Positions 52,689-63,880 of a stretch of 64,000 nucleotides of DNA are shown piece by piece. The DNA lies in the NCBI RefSeq assembly GCF_017304615.1, contig NZ_JAFKLZ010000001.1, forward strand, positions 1 through 64,000, in the 5' to 3' direction. The DNA comes from Sphingomonas sp. Lineage in GTDB: Bacteria > Pseudomonadota > Alphaproteobacteria > Sphingomonadales > Sphingomonadaceae. How positions within the stretch are numbered: the stretch's first letter is position 1; each line of letters begins with the position of its first letter. The translations under genes were made by a program, and so were the position numbers. The notes under the pieces were generated by a model, which worked only from the letters and a program-made list of their open reading frames with translations, was not told where the DNA came from and made no database searches.

Positions 52689-54122
52689 TCAGGCGATGTG
52701 TACCGCCTTGGTGATCGTATGCGCGAGAATGCCTTCCGGGCCGTCCTCGGATCCGAATCCCGATTCCTTGACCCCGCCGAACGGCGCGTCGGGCCAGGTC
52801 AGGCGCACCTGATTGATCGCGACCATCCCCGATTCGACGGTTTCGCTCAGCACATTCTGCCGCCGCCCGTTCTCCGTGAAGCAATAGGCGGCGAGGCCGT
52901 AGGGCAGGCGGTTCGCCTCAGCGATGGCGTCTTCGTCGGTCGCGAACGGACGGATCAGCGCGACCGGACCGAACGGCTCGTCGTTCATCGCCCTGGCCTC
53001 GAGCGGGACGTCGGCAATGACGGTCGGTTGATAGAAAAAGCCGCCGCCGGTGCCGGGTTCGCCGCCCGTCAGCACGCGCGCGCCGATGCTGCGTGCATCG
53101 TCGACCATCGCGGCGATCGCGTCGGGGCGGCGCGGGTTCGCCATCGGACCCATATTGCTCGCAGAGTCGAGGCCGTCGCCGATGTTGAGCTTGCGCGCCC
53201 GCTCGGCGAAGCCCTGAACGAACCGCTCGTAAATGCCTTCCTGCACGTGGAACCGCGTCGGCGACACGCAGACTTGGCCGGCGTTGCGAAACTTGTGTGC
53301 GACCAGCGTATCGAGCGTCTTTTCCAGATCGCAATCGTCGAACACCAGCACGGGCGAATGCCCGCCCAGTTCCATCGTCATCCGCATCACGCTGTCGGCG
53401 GCGAGCTTCATCAGCGCCTTGCCGACCGGGACCGATCCGGTGAAGCTGAGCTTCTTCGTAACCGGCGAGGCGAGCAGGTGGCGCGAAATCTGGTCGGGCA
53501 CGCCGAACACGATCTGCGCGACATTACCGGGCAGGCCGGCGTCCTGGAAACAGCGCATCACCTCGACCGCGCTGCCGGGCGTTTCCTCGCTCGGCTTGAG
53601 GATGATCGAACAGCCCGCAGCGATGGCGGGGGCGACCTTGCGCACGACGTTGAGTGCCGGGAAATTCCACGCGCAGAACGCCGCGACCGGGCCGACCGGC
53701 TGGTGCAGCACCATGCTGCGCATCCCCGCCGCGCGCATCAGCACGCGGCCATAAACGCGCTGGCCCTCGGCGGCGTGGAACTCGATCAGGCCGGCGCTGG
53801 CGATCACTTCGCCCTTGGCTTCGGCGAGCGTCTTGCCCTGCTCCATCGTTGCCACGCGCGCGATGTGATCGGCGCGTTCGCGGATCAACGCCGCCGCCTT
53901 GTTGAGGATCGCCGCGCGCGCTTCGGGTGCTACCTTGCGCCATTCGGCGAACCCGCGTTCGGTGGCTTCCAGCGCGCGATCGAGATCGGCAATGGTCGCC
54001 AGCGGCAGGTCGGCCTGTCCCGCGCCGGTCGCGGGGTTGAGCAAGCGGTGGGTATCGCGCCCGCCGCCGCTGATCCATTCGCCGTCGATGTAGAGGCCCA
54101 GTTTGCTCGGATAGTCGGTCAT
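52689..54122 (-). CDS. Succinate-semialdehyde dehydrogenase-type aldehyde dehydrogenase
   Basis: A 477-residue aldehyde dehydrogenase. LYIDGEWISGG, EQGKTLAEAKGEV, AWNFPALNVVRKVAPAIAAG, LKPSEETPGSA, SFTGSVPVGK, ELGGHSPVLVFDD and the nucleophile in NAGQVCVSPTRFHV fit the GabD/succinate-semialdehyde group, ending PFGGVKESGFGSEDGPEGI. It would feed succinate into the citric acid cycle from GABA or related compounds; no gabT is nearby. It is 31 bases downstream of the AI-2E family gene on the same strand. Confidence 0.87.
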   Translation of the reverse strand: MTDYPSKLGLYIDGEWISGGGRDTHRLLNPATGAGQADLPLATIADLDRALEATERGFAEWRKVAPEARAAILNKAAALIRERADHIARVATMEQGKTLAEAKGEVIASAGLIEFHAAEGQRVYGRVLMRAAGMRSMVLHQPVGPVAAFCAWNFPALNVVRKVAPAIAAGCSIILKPSEETPGSAVEVMRCFQDAGLPGNVAQIVFGVPDQISRHLLASPVTKKLSFTGSVPVGKALMKLAADSVMRMTMELGGHSPVLVFDDCDLEKTLDTLVAHKFRNAGQVCVSPTRFHVQEGIYERFVQGFAERARKLNIGDGLDSASNMGPMANPRRPDAIAAMVDDARSIGARVLTGGEPGTGGGFFYQPTVIADVPLEARAMNDEPFGPVALIRPFATDEDAIAEANRLPYGLAAYCFTENGRRQNVLSETVESGMVAINQVRLTWPDAPFGGVKESGFGSEDGPEGILAHTITKAVHIA

Positions 54123-54153
54123 GCCGCGTCCTCTACGCCTCCCGGCGCGCGGT

Positions 54154-55221
54154 TCAAGCCACTGGACCCGGCTCGTGCTCGACCAGCTCGCGCCACAGCA
54201 TCACCAGCACCGCCATCGTCGCCGGCCCGACGAACAGGCCGAGCAGCCCCAGCGTTTCTACCCCACCGAGAATCCCGATCAGCACCCACAGGAACGGCAA
54301 CCGGGTCGCGCTGCCGATCAGCGCAGGGCGGATGAAATGGCCCGCGATGAATTCGACCGCGAAGCCGATGACGGCAACCGCAATCGCGGCTCCGGGCGAG
54401 CCTTGCGCGAGGAGCAGCAACGCGGCGAGCGCGAAGGCGACCACCGGTCCGAACGGGATCATCGCGGCCAGCGCCGTGAACAGGCCGAGCAGGACCGGGT
54501 GCGGCACGCCAAACACGAAATAGACCACAGCCATCACCGCGCCGACCCCCAGTCCGACCAGCACCAGCCCGTCGATCGTGCCACGCACCGACAGCAAGGC
54601 CTGCTTGCCGATCCGCTCGCCGGTCGGACCCAGCATCTTGGCGCTCGCGCTGCGGCACTGGGCGATGAAAGCGTCGCGGTCCCGCACCAAAAAGAACAGC
54701 GCCAGCACCGTAAACCCGAAAATCACCGACCGGTGCGCGATGCCCTTGCCGATCAACGTTCCGTTGGTCGCGATCAACGTGTGCTGAAGCCCGTCGAGAT
54801 AGGCCGTCGCGGTCACCGGATCAGCGAAATGGTCGCGCCACCAGCCGGTCAGTTCGACGCTGCCGAACGGCAAGGTCGCGATCCAGGCCGGCGGGGGCAC
54901 GCCATGGTGGCGCGCGTCGGCGATCCAGGCGAAAATATCGTGCGACTCGCGTGCGCCCTGCGCGACGGCGAACCCGATCGGGACCAGTACGACCAGCGCA
55001 AAGGCGAGCGTGAACAGCAGCGCGATCAGGCTGCGCGATGTCGTCGGGAACCGCGCTTCTGCCCTTTCGACCAACGGATCGATCGCCACCGCGATCACGA
55101 TCGCCCAGATCAAGGCCGGCAGGAAGCCGGATACGATCCACAGTCCGAGCGCGATAAGCAGCACGATCAGCGTGGCGCGGGCGATCATGCCGCGACGGGC
55201 ATCGGGGGACTGGCTGGGCAT
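54154..55221 (-). CDS. AI-2E family transporter-like membrane protein
   Basis: A 355-residue protein with about eight membrane helices. LWIVSGFLPALIWAIVIAVA at the start and the C-terminal set FAVEFIAGHFIRPALIGSAT plus LWVLIGILGGVETLGLLGLF, GPATMAVLVMLW are the AI-2E (TqsA/PerM/YdiK) pattern. Known members export small molecules or act as Na+/H+ antiporters; the substrate is not known. ATG 55221 is the start; a longer frame overlaps the permease gene on the other strand. Divergent from that permease by 79 bases. Confidence 0.87.
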   Translation of the reverse strand: MPSQSPDARRGMIARATLIVLLIALGLWIVSGFLPALIWAIVIAVAIDPLVERAEARFPTTSRSLIALLFTLAFALVVLVPIGFAVAQGARESHDIFAWIADARHHGVPPPAWIATLPFGSVELTGWWRDHFADPVTATAYLDGLQHTLIATNGTLIGKGIAHRSVIFGFTVLALFFLVRDRDAFIAQCRSASAKMLGPTGERIGKQALLSVRGTIDGLVLVGLGVGAVMAVVYFVFGVPHPVLLGLFTALAAMIPFGPVVAFALAALLLLAQGSPGAAIAVAVIGFAVEFIAGHFIRPALIGSATRLPFLWVLIGILGGVETLGLLGLFVGPATMAVLVMLWRELVEHEPGPVA

Positions 55222-55300
55222 GGGGCATCGTGCCGCGCGTAACGCTGGCGCGCAACCGCCTGATGTGCTCTGGTGTGCGCGGGCTCTGGGGAGAGCGGGG

Positions 55301-56593
55301 ATGGAGACAGTCGAGCAACGGCCGTTCGGGTTCTGGACGGCGGTGGCGTTCGTGATCGGCGGGGTGATCGGTGCGGGCATCTATGTCGTACCGGGATCGT
55401 TCGCCGCTTATGGCTGGAGCGGCGCGCTGGCTTGGGTCGCAGGTGGCGCCGGCGCGCTGATTATCGGCCGGGTGCTGGCCACGCTGACGGCGTCGCGTCC
55501 GCAAGCACCGGGACTCGTGGCGGTGATCGGACTAGAACTAGGGCCGATTGCAGGCGTGCTGGTCGGGTGGGGCGCGTGGGTCAGTTATTGGTGTGCGAAT
55601 GCCTATATCGCGCTGACCTCGGCGCGCTATGCGGGCCAGATCATGCCGGGGTTGGCGGCGACGCCGCTGCGTCAGGCGATGACCGCGACGCTGCTGATGG
55701 TTGCGCTGACGCTGCTCAATTTGAGCGGCCTAAAGAGTTCCGGCCGGTTCCAGGTCGTGACGACCGCGCTGAAGCTGTTGCCGCTGTTCGCGGTCGTCCT
55801 GATCGCCGGGATGATGGCGCTGGGCGACCACGCCGCGTTCACCGCCACGCCGCACGCGCCAGTCGCCTTCGCGCCGCTCCTGTCCGCCACCGCGCTGACG
55901 ATGGTCGCGATCATCGGGTTCGAATCGGCGAGCATCGCGGCCGAACGCATCCGCGATCCCGAACGCAATGTCATGCGCGCGACGATGACCGGGATCGTCC
56001 TGTCCTGCCTGCTTTATCTGGTCGTCTGCACCGCGATCACGTTCACCGTTCCGGCTGCCGAATTGTCGGCATCGAACGCCCCGGTCGCGTTGTTCATCGA
56101 ATGGCATTGGGGGCGTTGGGCGGGCGATTTCGTCGCAGCGTTCGCGGTGATCTCCACCGTCGGGTGCCTTAACGTCTGGGTGTTGCTTCAAAGCGAGATA
56201 CCGCTCGGCCTCGCGCGGGCGGGCCAGCTGCCGTCCTGGTTCGGCAAGACCAACGCGAGGGACATCGCGACGCTGCCGTTGGTGCTCGGGTCGGTGCTCA
56301 CCTGCGCACTGTTGCTGATCGGATCGTATCGCAGCGGCGCCGCATTGATGGATTTCATGCTGCGGCTGACGGCGGCCTCGGGACTGTGGATCTACGCCTT
56401 TGCCGGACTCGCCGCGATCAAGGCGCGGGTGCGGCCGGTGCTGGCGTTGCTCTCCCTGCTCTTCTCGCTCGCGATGGTGGTCGGGTCGGGCACCGAGGCG
56501 GCGTTGCTCAGCATTGCGCTGATGGCGATCGCGTTGCCGCTCTATGCAATGACGCGCCGTGCAACCGCGTCAGCCGAACAGCCGGCCGAATAG
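55301..56593 (+). CDS. APC superfamily amino acid permease
   Basis: A 430-residue transporter with 11-12 helices. AVAFVIGGVIGAGIYVVPGS is the first-helix signature of the amino acid-polyamine-organocation family, and ATALTMVAIIGFESASIAAE with RDPERNVMRATMTGI is the central one. GGGGAGAG about six bases before ATG 55301 fixes the start. Substrate unknown; related proteins carry amino acids or exchange them. Its last 24 bases overlap the convergent oxidoreductase gene. Confidence 0.9.
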   Translation: METVEQRPFGFWTAVAFVIGGVIGAGIYVVPGSFAAYGWSGALAWVAGGAGALIIGRVLATLTASRPQAPGLVAVIGLELGPIAGVLVGWGAWVSYWCANAYIALTSARYAGQIMPGLAATPLRQAMTATLLMVALTLLNLSGLKSSGRFQVVTTALKLLPLFAVVLIAGMMALGDHAAFTATPHAPVAFAPLLSATALTMVAIIGFESASIAAERIRDPERNVMRATMTGIVLSCLLYLVVCTAITFTVPAAELSASNAPVALFIEWHWGRWAGDFVAAFAVISTVGCLNVWVLLQSEIPLGLARAGQLPSWFGKTNARDIATLPLVLGSVLTCALLLIGSYRSGAALMDFMLRLTAASGLWIYAFAGLAAIKARVRPVLALLSLLFSLAMVVGSGTEAALLSIALMAIALPLYAMTRRATASAEQPAE

Positions 56594-58165
56594 GGAACGA
56601 TCGCGCAAGATTTCGTGCGCCGCATTGTGCCCCGGCGCGCCGGTAACACCGCCGCCCGGGTGTGTGCCCGATCCGCACATATAGAGTCCCCTGATCGGGC
56701 TGCGATAGTCGCCATGGCCCAACATCGGTCGCGCCGCCCAGAGCTGGTCGAGGCTCATGTGCCCATGGAAGATGTCGCCGCCGATCAGCCCGAACTTACG
56801 CTCGAGGTCGAGCGGCGAGAGGATCTGACGCGCGATCACCGCCGCCTTGAAATTGGGGGCGTGGTGCGTGACGGTGTCGATGATCAGGTCGGCCACCTTT
56901 TCGCGATGCGCGTCCCAATCGGCCGCCGGATCGAATTGCTGGCAGAACAGGCTGGCGACGTGCTGTCCCGGTGGCGCCAGGCTGTCGTCGACCGTGCTGG
57001 GGATCTTCATCTCGACGATCGGCTGCTTGGACCAGCCCTGCGCCTTCGCGTCGGTATAGGCGCGGTCCATGTAATCGAGCGTCGGGGCAATGATGATCCC
57101 GGCGGTGTGATGCTCGGCCTTGTCCTTGCCCGGCAGCACCGTGAAGTCGGGCAGTTCGGACAGCGCGACGTTCATCCGGAACGTGCCTGAGCCGGTCTTG
57201 AAGCGGTCGATGCGGTGCGCGAAATCGGCAGGCAGGTCGGCGCGATCGACCAGCTGGCGGAACACCAAAGCCGGGCCGGCATTGGCGATCACCGTGTCGG
57301 CCGCAATCTCCTCGCCGCTTTCCAGCTTCACGCCGACCGCTTTTCCGCCATCCACCAGCACCTTGGCGACCGGCGTTTCCAGGCTGATCTCGACGCCCAG
57401 GTCAATGCAGGCCTCGGCCATGTAGCGTGTGATCGCGCCCATGCCGCCGACGCTGTGACCCCACATGCCCTTCTTGCCGTTGATCTCTCCGAAGACGTGG
57501 TGGAGCAGGACATAGGCGCTGCCCGGCGTGTCGGGACTGGCATAATTGCCGACCACCGCGTCGAACCCAAACGCCGCCTGGACGAACTCGTTCTCGTACC
57601 ACCCCTCCAGGAAGTCGCGCGCCGACTTGACGAACAGGTCCATGACGTCGCGCTGCGCTTCGAGGTCCATCCCCGCGAGCCGTTTGCCCTGCACAGCCGC
57701 GGCGAGCAGCGCCCGCAGCCCACCGCCCGCGTTGGGCGGGGTCTTGAGCGCCATGTTGCGCAGCACTTCGGCGACGCGCTCCAGCGCTTCCTCGTAGCGC
57801 GGGAAGGTATCGGCATCCTTCTGGCTGAATCGCGCGAACTCCGCCTGCGTCCGCGCAGCGCCGCCGCCGAGCTTGAGATAGCCGTCCTCATGCGGGAAGA
57901 AGTTGCTGATCGTCCGCTCGACGATCCGCCAACCGCGCTCGTGCAGCCGCATGTCGGCGATCACCTTGGGGCGCAGCAGGCTGACCGTGTAGCTCGCGGT
58001 GGAGTTACGGAAGCCGGGATGGAATTCCTCGGTCACCGCCGCGCCGCCGATCACGTCGCGGCGTTCGAGGATGCGCACCTTCAGCCCCGCACGCGCGAGG
58101 TAGAAAGCGCAGACCAAACCATTATGTCCCCCGCCGATGATGAGGGCGTCGTATCGTTTCGTCAT
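56570..58165 (-). CDS. Phytoene-desaturase-like FAD oxidoreductase (PYROXD2 group)
   Basis: A 531-residue flavoprotein. It begins with the FAD fold DALIIGGGHNGLVCAFYLAR and LERRDVIGGAAVTEEFHPGF. The C-terminal MCGSGTHPGGGVTGAPGHNA is the carotenoid-desaturase/PYROXD2 signature. Such proteins share the fold of CrtI but usually do not act on carotenoids, and no other carotenoid genes are adjacent. A role beside the Rieske oxygenase upstream on the same strand is possible but only positional. It overlaps the permease gene at its 3' end. Confidence 0.86.
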   Translation of the reverse strand: MTKRYDALIIGGGHNGLVCAFYLARAGLKVRILERRDVIGGAAVTEEFHPGFRNSTASYTVSLLRPKVIADMRLHERGWRIVERTISNFFPHEDGYLKLGGGAARTQAEFARFSQKDADTFPRYEEALERVAEVLRNMALKTPPNAGGGLRALLAAAVQGKRLAGMDLEAQRDVMDLFVKSARDFLEGWYENEFVQAAFGFDAVVGNYASPDTPGSAYVLLHHVFGEINGKKGMWGHSVGGMGAITRYMAEACIDLGVEISLETPVAKVLVDGGKAVGVKLESGEEIAADTVIANAGPALVFRQLVDRADLPADFAHRIDRFKTGSGTFRMNVALSELPDFTVLPGKDKAEHHTAGIIIAPTLDYMDRAYTDAKAQGWSKQPIVEMKIPSTVDDSLAPPGQHVASLFCQQFDPAADWDAHREKVADLIIDTVTHHAPNFKAAVIARQILSPLDLERKFGLIGGDIFHGHMSLDQLWAARPMLGHGDYRSPIRGLYMCGSGTHPGGGVTGAPGHNAAHEILRDRSLFGRLFG

Positions 58166-58175
58166 TCACCAGTTC

Positions 58176-58269
58176 CGTCATTCCCGCGAAGGCGGGAATC
58201 AATTGCCGCCACCGCTAGTTATTATCCGCTACGTCGCGCGAATGGATCCCCGCTTTCGCGGGGATGACG
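58176..58269. repeat. Dispersed intergenic palindromic element, copy 3
   Basis: CGTCATTCCCGCGAAGGCGG and GAATC on the left (58176-58200) mirror GATCCCCGCTTTCGCGGGGA and TGACG on the right (58245-58269) with a few mismatches. The middle holds about 44 bases. It has the same plan as copy 1 (CGTCA, self-paired arm with a GAA centre, spacer, arm, TGACG). It separates the Rieske oxygenase gene from the oxidoreductase gene. Confidence 0.78.
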
Positions 58270-58270
58270 C

Positions 58271-59446
58271 TCAGACGGGATGCGGTCGACGGCTCCACCC
58301 CGGAGCGGGTGCGCGATGCTGGCGCGCTTCGGGGATGAGGCAGCGTATCTTCTTGGCGAAACTGCGCAGGCACACTTCGCTCGCGCCGATCGGGCCTACG
58401 GCGTAGCTGCGGCTTGCCATGCCCTGCTGGACGCGCTCGATCAGCCACGTATCCTCGGCATTGACCACGCGGTTGATCCGCCAATTGGCGTAGCGCACCA
58501 GCTTCATCTCGCGGCGGCCATCCGGCAGCGCGAAGGCCATTTCGCGCAGCACGCACGTCGTCGGCCCGGTCGGCAGCCATTGCATGAAATCGATCTGGTC
58601 GGCGTAGAGGTCGAACGCCATGTTCGGCCAGAGCTTGTAATACAGCCACAGCCGCTGGTTCTCTTCGGGCAAGTGATCCACGAGCGGCAGGTGCTTCTGG
58701 TAGAAGCGCTCCCACGGATTGTCGGAAGCGCGATCGACGATCTGGCCCGACATCTTGTCGACCCACGGCTGCGCCTCGATCGCATAGGATTTGCCGAACA
58801 GCCTGGTCAGCCCGTCATGCGCGACCGGGATGTGGAGGTTGTCCGAATAATTGTCGCCGACATTCTTCCAGTTGACCGCGCGCGGCCGCTCGCGAACCGG
58901 GGAGATGCAACGCATTTCCTCGAACCGATAGGGTGCGATCTCGTGCTCGTACGGCGCCATCATCGCCGCGACCGATGGCCCGTCGCCCTCCAGCCGGACG
59001 AACACGAAGCCGCGCCATAGTTCGACATCGATCGGCGACAGGCCGTTCTCCTCGAGCCGCAACGCCGGATAGTCGCCCTTCATCGGCACGCCGGTCAGCC
59101 GCCCGTCGGTCGCGTAGGTCCAGGCATGATACGGGCAGACGAGCTTCCTGGCGCACCCCGCCGGCCCCTCGACCAGCCGCATCGCGCGGTGGCGGCACAC
59201 GTTGGTGAAGCCGCGCACCTGACCGTCGTCGCCGCGCGCGACGATGACGCTCTCGCCCAGATAATCGATCGTGTGGAAATCGCCGGAGCGCGCGATCTGG
59301 CTTTCGTGGCACACGATCTGCCACGAGGGACGAATCACGCGCTCCATCTCGACGCCGAAATATTCGGGGTCGGTGTAGAGCCAGCCGGGCAAGCTCCAGT
59401 CGGCGTCGGGATCGGTGTCTTCGATGTCAGCGAAAGCGTGCGCCAT
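58271..59446 (-). CDS. Rieske-type aromatic-ring-hydroxylating oxygenase alpha subunit
   Basis: A 391-residue oxygenase subunit. The Rieske [2Fe-2S] ligands are Cys84 and His86 in TNVCRHRAMR and Cys104 and His107 in LVCPYHAWTY. The catalytic domain has the iron ligands in DNYSDNLHIPVAHDGL (two His) with a later Asp. It would need a reductase chain, and no ferredoxin or reductase gene is beside it. Substrates of this group include aromatic acids, and in many Proteobacteria quaternary ammonium compounds such as choline or carnitine derivatives. The substrate is open. Confidence 0.9.
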   Translation of the reverse strand: MAHAFADIEDTDPDADWSLPGWLYTDPEYFGVEMERVIRPSWQIVCHESQIARSGDFHTIDYLGESVIVARGDDGQVRGFTNVCRHRAMRLVEGPAGCARKLVCPYHAWTYATDGRLTGVPMKGDYPALRLEENGLSPIDVELWRGFVFVRLEGDGPSVAAMMAPYEHEIAPYRFEEMRCISPVRERPRAVNWKNVGDNYSDNLHIPVAHDGLTRLFGKSYAIEAQPWVDKMSGQIVDRASDNPWERFYQKHLPLVDHLPEENQRLWLYYKLWPNMAFDLYADQIDFMQWLPTGPTTCVLREMAFALPDGRREMKLVRYANWRINRVVNAEDTWLIERVQQGMASRSYAVGPIGASEVCLRSFAKKIRCLIPEARQHRAPAPGWSRRPHPV

Positions 59447-59508
59447 CGCCCATGTCTAGCAGACGTCATAGTCACAACGTAAGCCTGTGCCGGTTTTGGG
59501 AGACGATG

Positions 59509-60105
59509 ATGCCGGACGTGATGTTCGTGATGGCGACCGAGCAAGAATACGGCGCCGAGCTGCGCCGCCGGATTACACCAGTGATGGTGGGCGTCGGACC
59601 GATCGAATCGGCGATCGGCACCGCCCTGGCGCTGCGCGCGCGCGCCGACGCGGGCGATCTGCCCAGCCTGGTCGTCTCGCTCGGTTCGGCGGGGTCGCAC
59701 CGCCTCCAGATCGGCTCGACCTGGCAGATATCGAGCGTGTCGTGGCGCGACATGGACGCCTCCCGGCTGGGTTTCGAAAAGGGCGTCACCCCGTTCTGCG
59801 ACCATCCCGCCGAGATCGCGCTGCCGACCCCGCTCCCAGGCGTGCCGAGCGCAACCCTGTCGACCGGTGGCGAGGTGATGGGGGGTGAGGCCTATCATCG
59901 CGTGCTGGCCGACCTGGTCGATATGGAAACCTTCGCCGTCGTGCGCGCGTGCCAGCGGTTCGGCGTGCCGGTGATCGGGTTGCGCGGCGTGTCGGACGGG
60001 CCGGGGACGCTCAAGGGCATCGACGACTGGACCGGGATGCTCGGCGTGCTCGACGAACGGCTGGCGGCGTTGGTGGACCTGGTCCCCGCAACGCTGGGTC
60101 GTTGA
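59509..60105 (+). CDS. MTA/SAH-nucleosidase-like phosphorylase
   Basis: A 198-residue protein of the nucleoside phosphorylase superfamily. VMVGVGPIESAIGTALAL is the family glycine loop, LVVSLGSAGS the second motif, DMETFAVVRACQRFGVPV the purine/ribose site with Glu, and LRGVSDGPG the catalytic Asp. That pattern fits 5'-methylthioadenosine/S-adenosylhomocysteine nucleosidase, though it is shorter than most (about 230). GGGAGA five bases before ATG 59509 supports the start; ATG 59506 is adjacent. The next gene follows after 53 bases on the same strand. Confidence 0.84.
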   Translation: MPDVMFVMATEQEYGAELRRRITPVMVGVGPIESAIGTALALRARADAGDLPSLVVSLGSAGSHRLQIGSTWQISSVSWRDMDASRLGFEKGVTPFCDHPAEIALPTPLPGVPSATLSTGGEVMGGEAYHRVLADLVDMETFAVVRACQRFGVPVIGLRGVSDGPGTLKGIDDWTGMLGVLDERLAALVDLVPATLGR

Positions 60106-60158
60106 GGCGCGGAGCAGTTTCGGGCACAGTCGGTGCGTACTTGGGGTGGAGCACGACG

Positions 60159-61865
60159 ATGGCCAACGCGACGGAACGCCACGATCAAATCTACCCGGTG
60201 CTGACCGCGGCGCAGATCGAGACCGCGCGGCGCTTCGCGAGCGGGCCGGAACAGACATTCGCGCCGAACGAGTTGATCTATGATTTCGGCGTGCGCGACG
60301 TGCCCGCCTGGCTGATCCTCGATGGATCGGTCACGGCGTTCCGGCGGAGCGGGATCGGCGCCGAAGCGACGATCGCGAGCTATGCGCCCGGCCAGATCAC
60401 CGGCGAGACCAACCAGTTGAGCGGCCATGCCACGCTTGCCGCGGTGCGCGCCGGGGACGCGGGTGCGGTGGCGCTGCCGTTCGATGCGGCACACCTACGC
60501 GCGCTGATCATCGGGTCGGCGGATGTCGGCGAGACGATGATGCGCGCCTTCATCCTGCGCCGCGTCGCCTTGATCGAGGCGGGGCAGAGCGGCGGCGCCG
60601 GGTCGGTGCTGGTCGGCGAGCGCAACGCCGCCGACGTCGTGCGCCTGTCGGGCTTCCTCACGCGCAACGGCTATCCGCATATGGTGCTCGCGACGTGCGA
60701 GGCGGAGGGACGCGAACTGGTCCAGCGCCTCGGCGTGCACGACGACGACCTCCCGCTGATGATCTGTCCCAACGGCACCGTGCTAAAGCACCCGACCGAT
60801 CACGAAGCCGCGACCTGCCTCGGCATCCTGCCCGAGCTACCGGCGGGCAAGGTCTATGACGTCGCGGTCGTGGGGGCTGGTCCGGCCGGGCTGGCGACGG
60901 CGGTCTATGCGGCGTCGGAGGGGCTGTCGGTGCTCGTCTGCGACACGCGAGCGTTCGGCGGCCAGGCCGGCGCGTCGTCGCGCATCGAGAATTATCTCGG
61001 CTTCCCGACCGGCATTTCGGGCCTCGCGCTTGCCGGCCGCGCGTTCAATCAGGCCACGAAGTTCGGCGCGGAACTGGCGATCCCGCTGGCGGTCGATCGG
61101 CTGCATTGTGGCGACGGAGGAGACCAGGGCGGTTTCACGCTCGATTTCAGCGACGGCCAGTCGGTCCGGGCTCGCACGGTCGTCGTCGCATCGGGCGCGC
61201 AATATCGCCGCCCGGACATTGCCAATTTCGATGAGGTGGAGGGTTCCGGCGTGTCCTATTGGGCGTCGCCGATCGAAGCCAAATTGTGCGAGGGCGAGGA
61301 AATCGCGCTGGTCGGCGGCGGCAACTCGGCGGGGCAGGCGGTGGTGTTCCTCGCGCCCTATGTGCGCACCCTGCACTTGGTCGCGCGGCGGCCGCTCGCG
61401 CAAACCATGTCGCGCTACCTGATCGACAGGATCGAGGCGCTGCCGAACGTCGAATACCATATCGGCTGCGAGATCGACGCGATCGAAGGATCGCGTGCGA
61501 CGGGCGTCACCGGTGCCGTGTTCGCCGATCGCGCGTCGGGCGCGACCAAGCGCCACGATTTCCGTCACGTTTTCCTGTTCATCGGCGCCGATCCCAATAC
61601 GCGATGGCTCGACGGCTGCGTGGCGCTCGACAATCGCGGGTTCGTGCTGACCGGGGAAGCGGCGGGGGCCGGCGTACGCTCACCGCTCGAAACCAGTCGC
61701 CCCGGCATCTTCGCCGCGGGCGACGTTCGCGGCGGATCGACCAAGCGCGTCGCCGCCGCGGTGGGCGAAGGGGCGGCGGTGGTCGCGCAGATCCACGCCT
61801 ATCTGGCGGCACTTGATCAGGATTCGACGGCTGTAACGGAACAGCGTGTTCCTGCGTCAACCTGA
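60159..61865 (+). CDS. Cyclic-nucleotide-domain / thioredoxin-reductase-like fusion without CxxC
   Basis: A 568-residue protein. Residues about 20-145 resemble a cyclic-nucleotide-binding (CRP-like) domain (PNELIYDFGVRDVPAWLILD, then GQITGETNQLSG). Residues about 150-225 look like a small glutaredoxin-like or thioredoxin-fold linker (FLTRNGYPHMVLATCEAEG, DDLPLMICPNGTVLKHP). The rest, from VYDVAVVGAGPAGLATAVYA, is a thioredoxin-reductase-like flavoprotein with GGQAGASSRIENYLGFPTG and LVGGGNSAGQAVVFLA. The redox pair, normally CATC after GVSY, is WASP here (GVSYWASPIE), so disulfide reduction by the usual route is not expected. GGTGGAG precedes ATG 60159. Function unknown; perhaps a signal-gated flavoenzyme. 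Confidence 0.85.
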   Translation: MANATERHDQIYPVLTAAQIETARRFASGPEQTFAPNELIYDFGVRDVPAWLILDGSVTAFRRSGIGAEATIASYAPGQITGETNQLSGHATLAAVRAGDAGAVALPFDAAHLRALIIGSADVGETMMRAFILRRVALIEAGQSGGAGSVLVGERNAADVVRLSGFLTRNGYPHMVLATCEAEGRELVQRLGVHDDDLPLMICPNGTVLKHPTDHEAATCLGILPELPAGKVYDVAVVGAGPAGLATAVYAASEGLSVLVCDTRAFGGQAGASSRIENYLGFPTGISGLALAGRAFNQATKFGAELAIPLAVDRLHCGDGGDQGGFTLDFSDGQSVRARTVVVASGAQYRRPDIANFDEVEGSGVSYWASPIEAKLCEGEEIALVGGGNSAGQAVVFLAPYVRTLHLVARRPLAQTMSRYLIDRIEALPNVEYHIGCEIDAIEGSRATGVTGAVFADRASGATKRHDFRHVFLFIGADPNTRWLDGCVALDNRGFVLTGEAAGAGVRSPLETSRPGIFAAGDVRGGSTKRVAAAVGEGAAVVAQIHAYLAALDQDSTAVTEQRVPAST

Positions 61866-62236
61866 TTGACGCGGTTTCGAGGGTGGTGGTGGACAGGGCT
61901 TCCATCGAACAGAGAGGCCAAACAAACTGAAAATAAGTGGAATATTGCGCCCACATTTACGCCGTCCCCACATTATTCCCCACGGCACGCTTGCTCTGCG
62001 ACATTCAAAGTCTAATGGTCGGGTCCTCCGAGAAGAGCCAAGTTTGCCAGAGCGATACAGGCGCGCAAAAGGGGCGATCTTGCGAGACATAAATTTCGAG
62101 GCGGAGCGACGGCGGGTTCGCGCCCCAGTATCGGTCATTCCGTGCCTTGGCGACTCGTCCTAAAAGCCGCCGATTCTCTTAAATAAGTCTCCTCCGGTGG
62201 GTCGCGGCTAACGTTACATCGGCAAGGCCTTTCGCC
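61866..62236. other. Gene-free AT-richer stretch before groEL
   Basis: Two open frames of 72 and 93 codons overlap here on opposite strands, but both are rich in Arg and Pro and show no domain or good start, so I do not call them. A hand count gives 26 G+C in 61921-61980, the lowest outside promoters. No tRNA, repeat or insertion-sequence end was recognised. It may mark the edge of an acquired segment that includes the groEL copy. Confidence 0.5.
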
Positions 62237-63877
<1,641 letters not shown>

Positions 63878-63880
63878 TCA

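Noticed and set aside
50838-54335. A 1165-codon open frame on the plus strand
   Set aside because: It is antisense to the ThDP enzyme and semialdehyde dehydrogenase genes, crosses the palindromic repeat, and has Arg/His-rich composition typical of high-GC mirror frames.
61857-62163. Overlapping open frames of 72 (plus) and 93 (minus) codons
   Set aside because: Both are Arg/Pro-rich with poor starts and lie opposite each other in AT-richer intergenic DNA; neither resembles a protein family.
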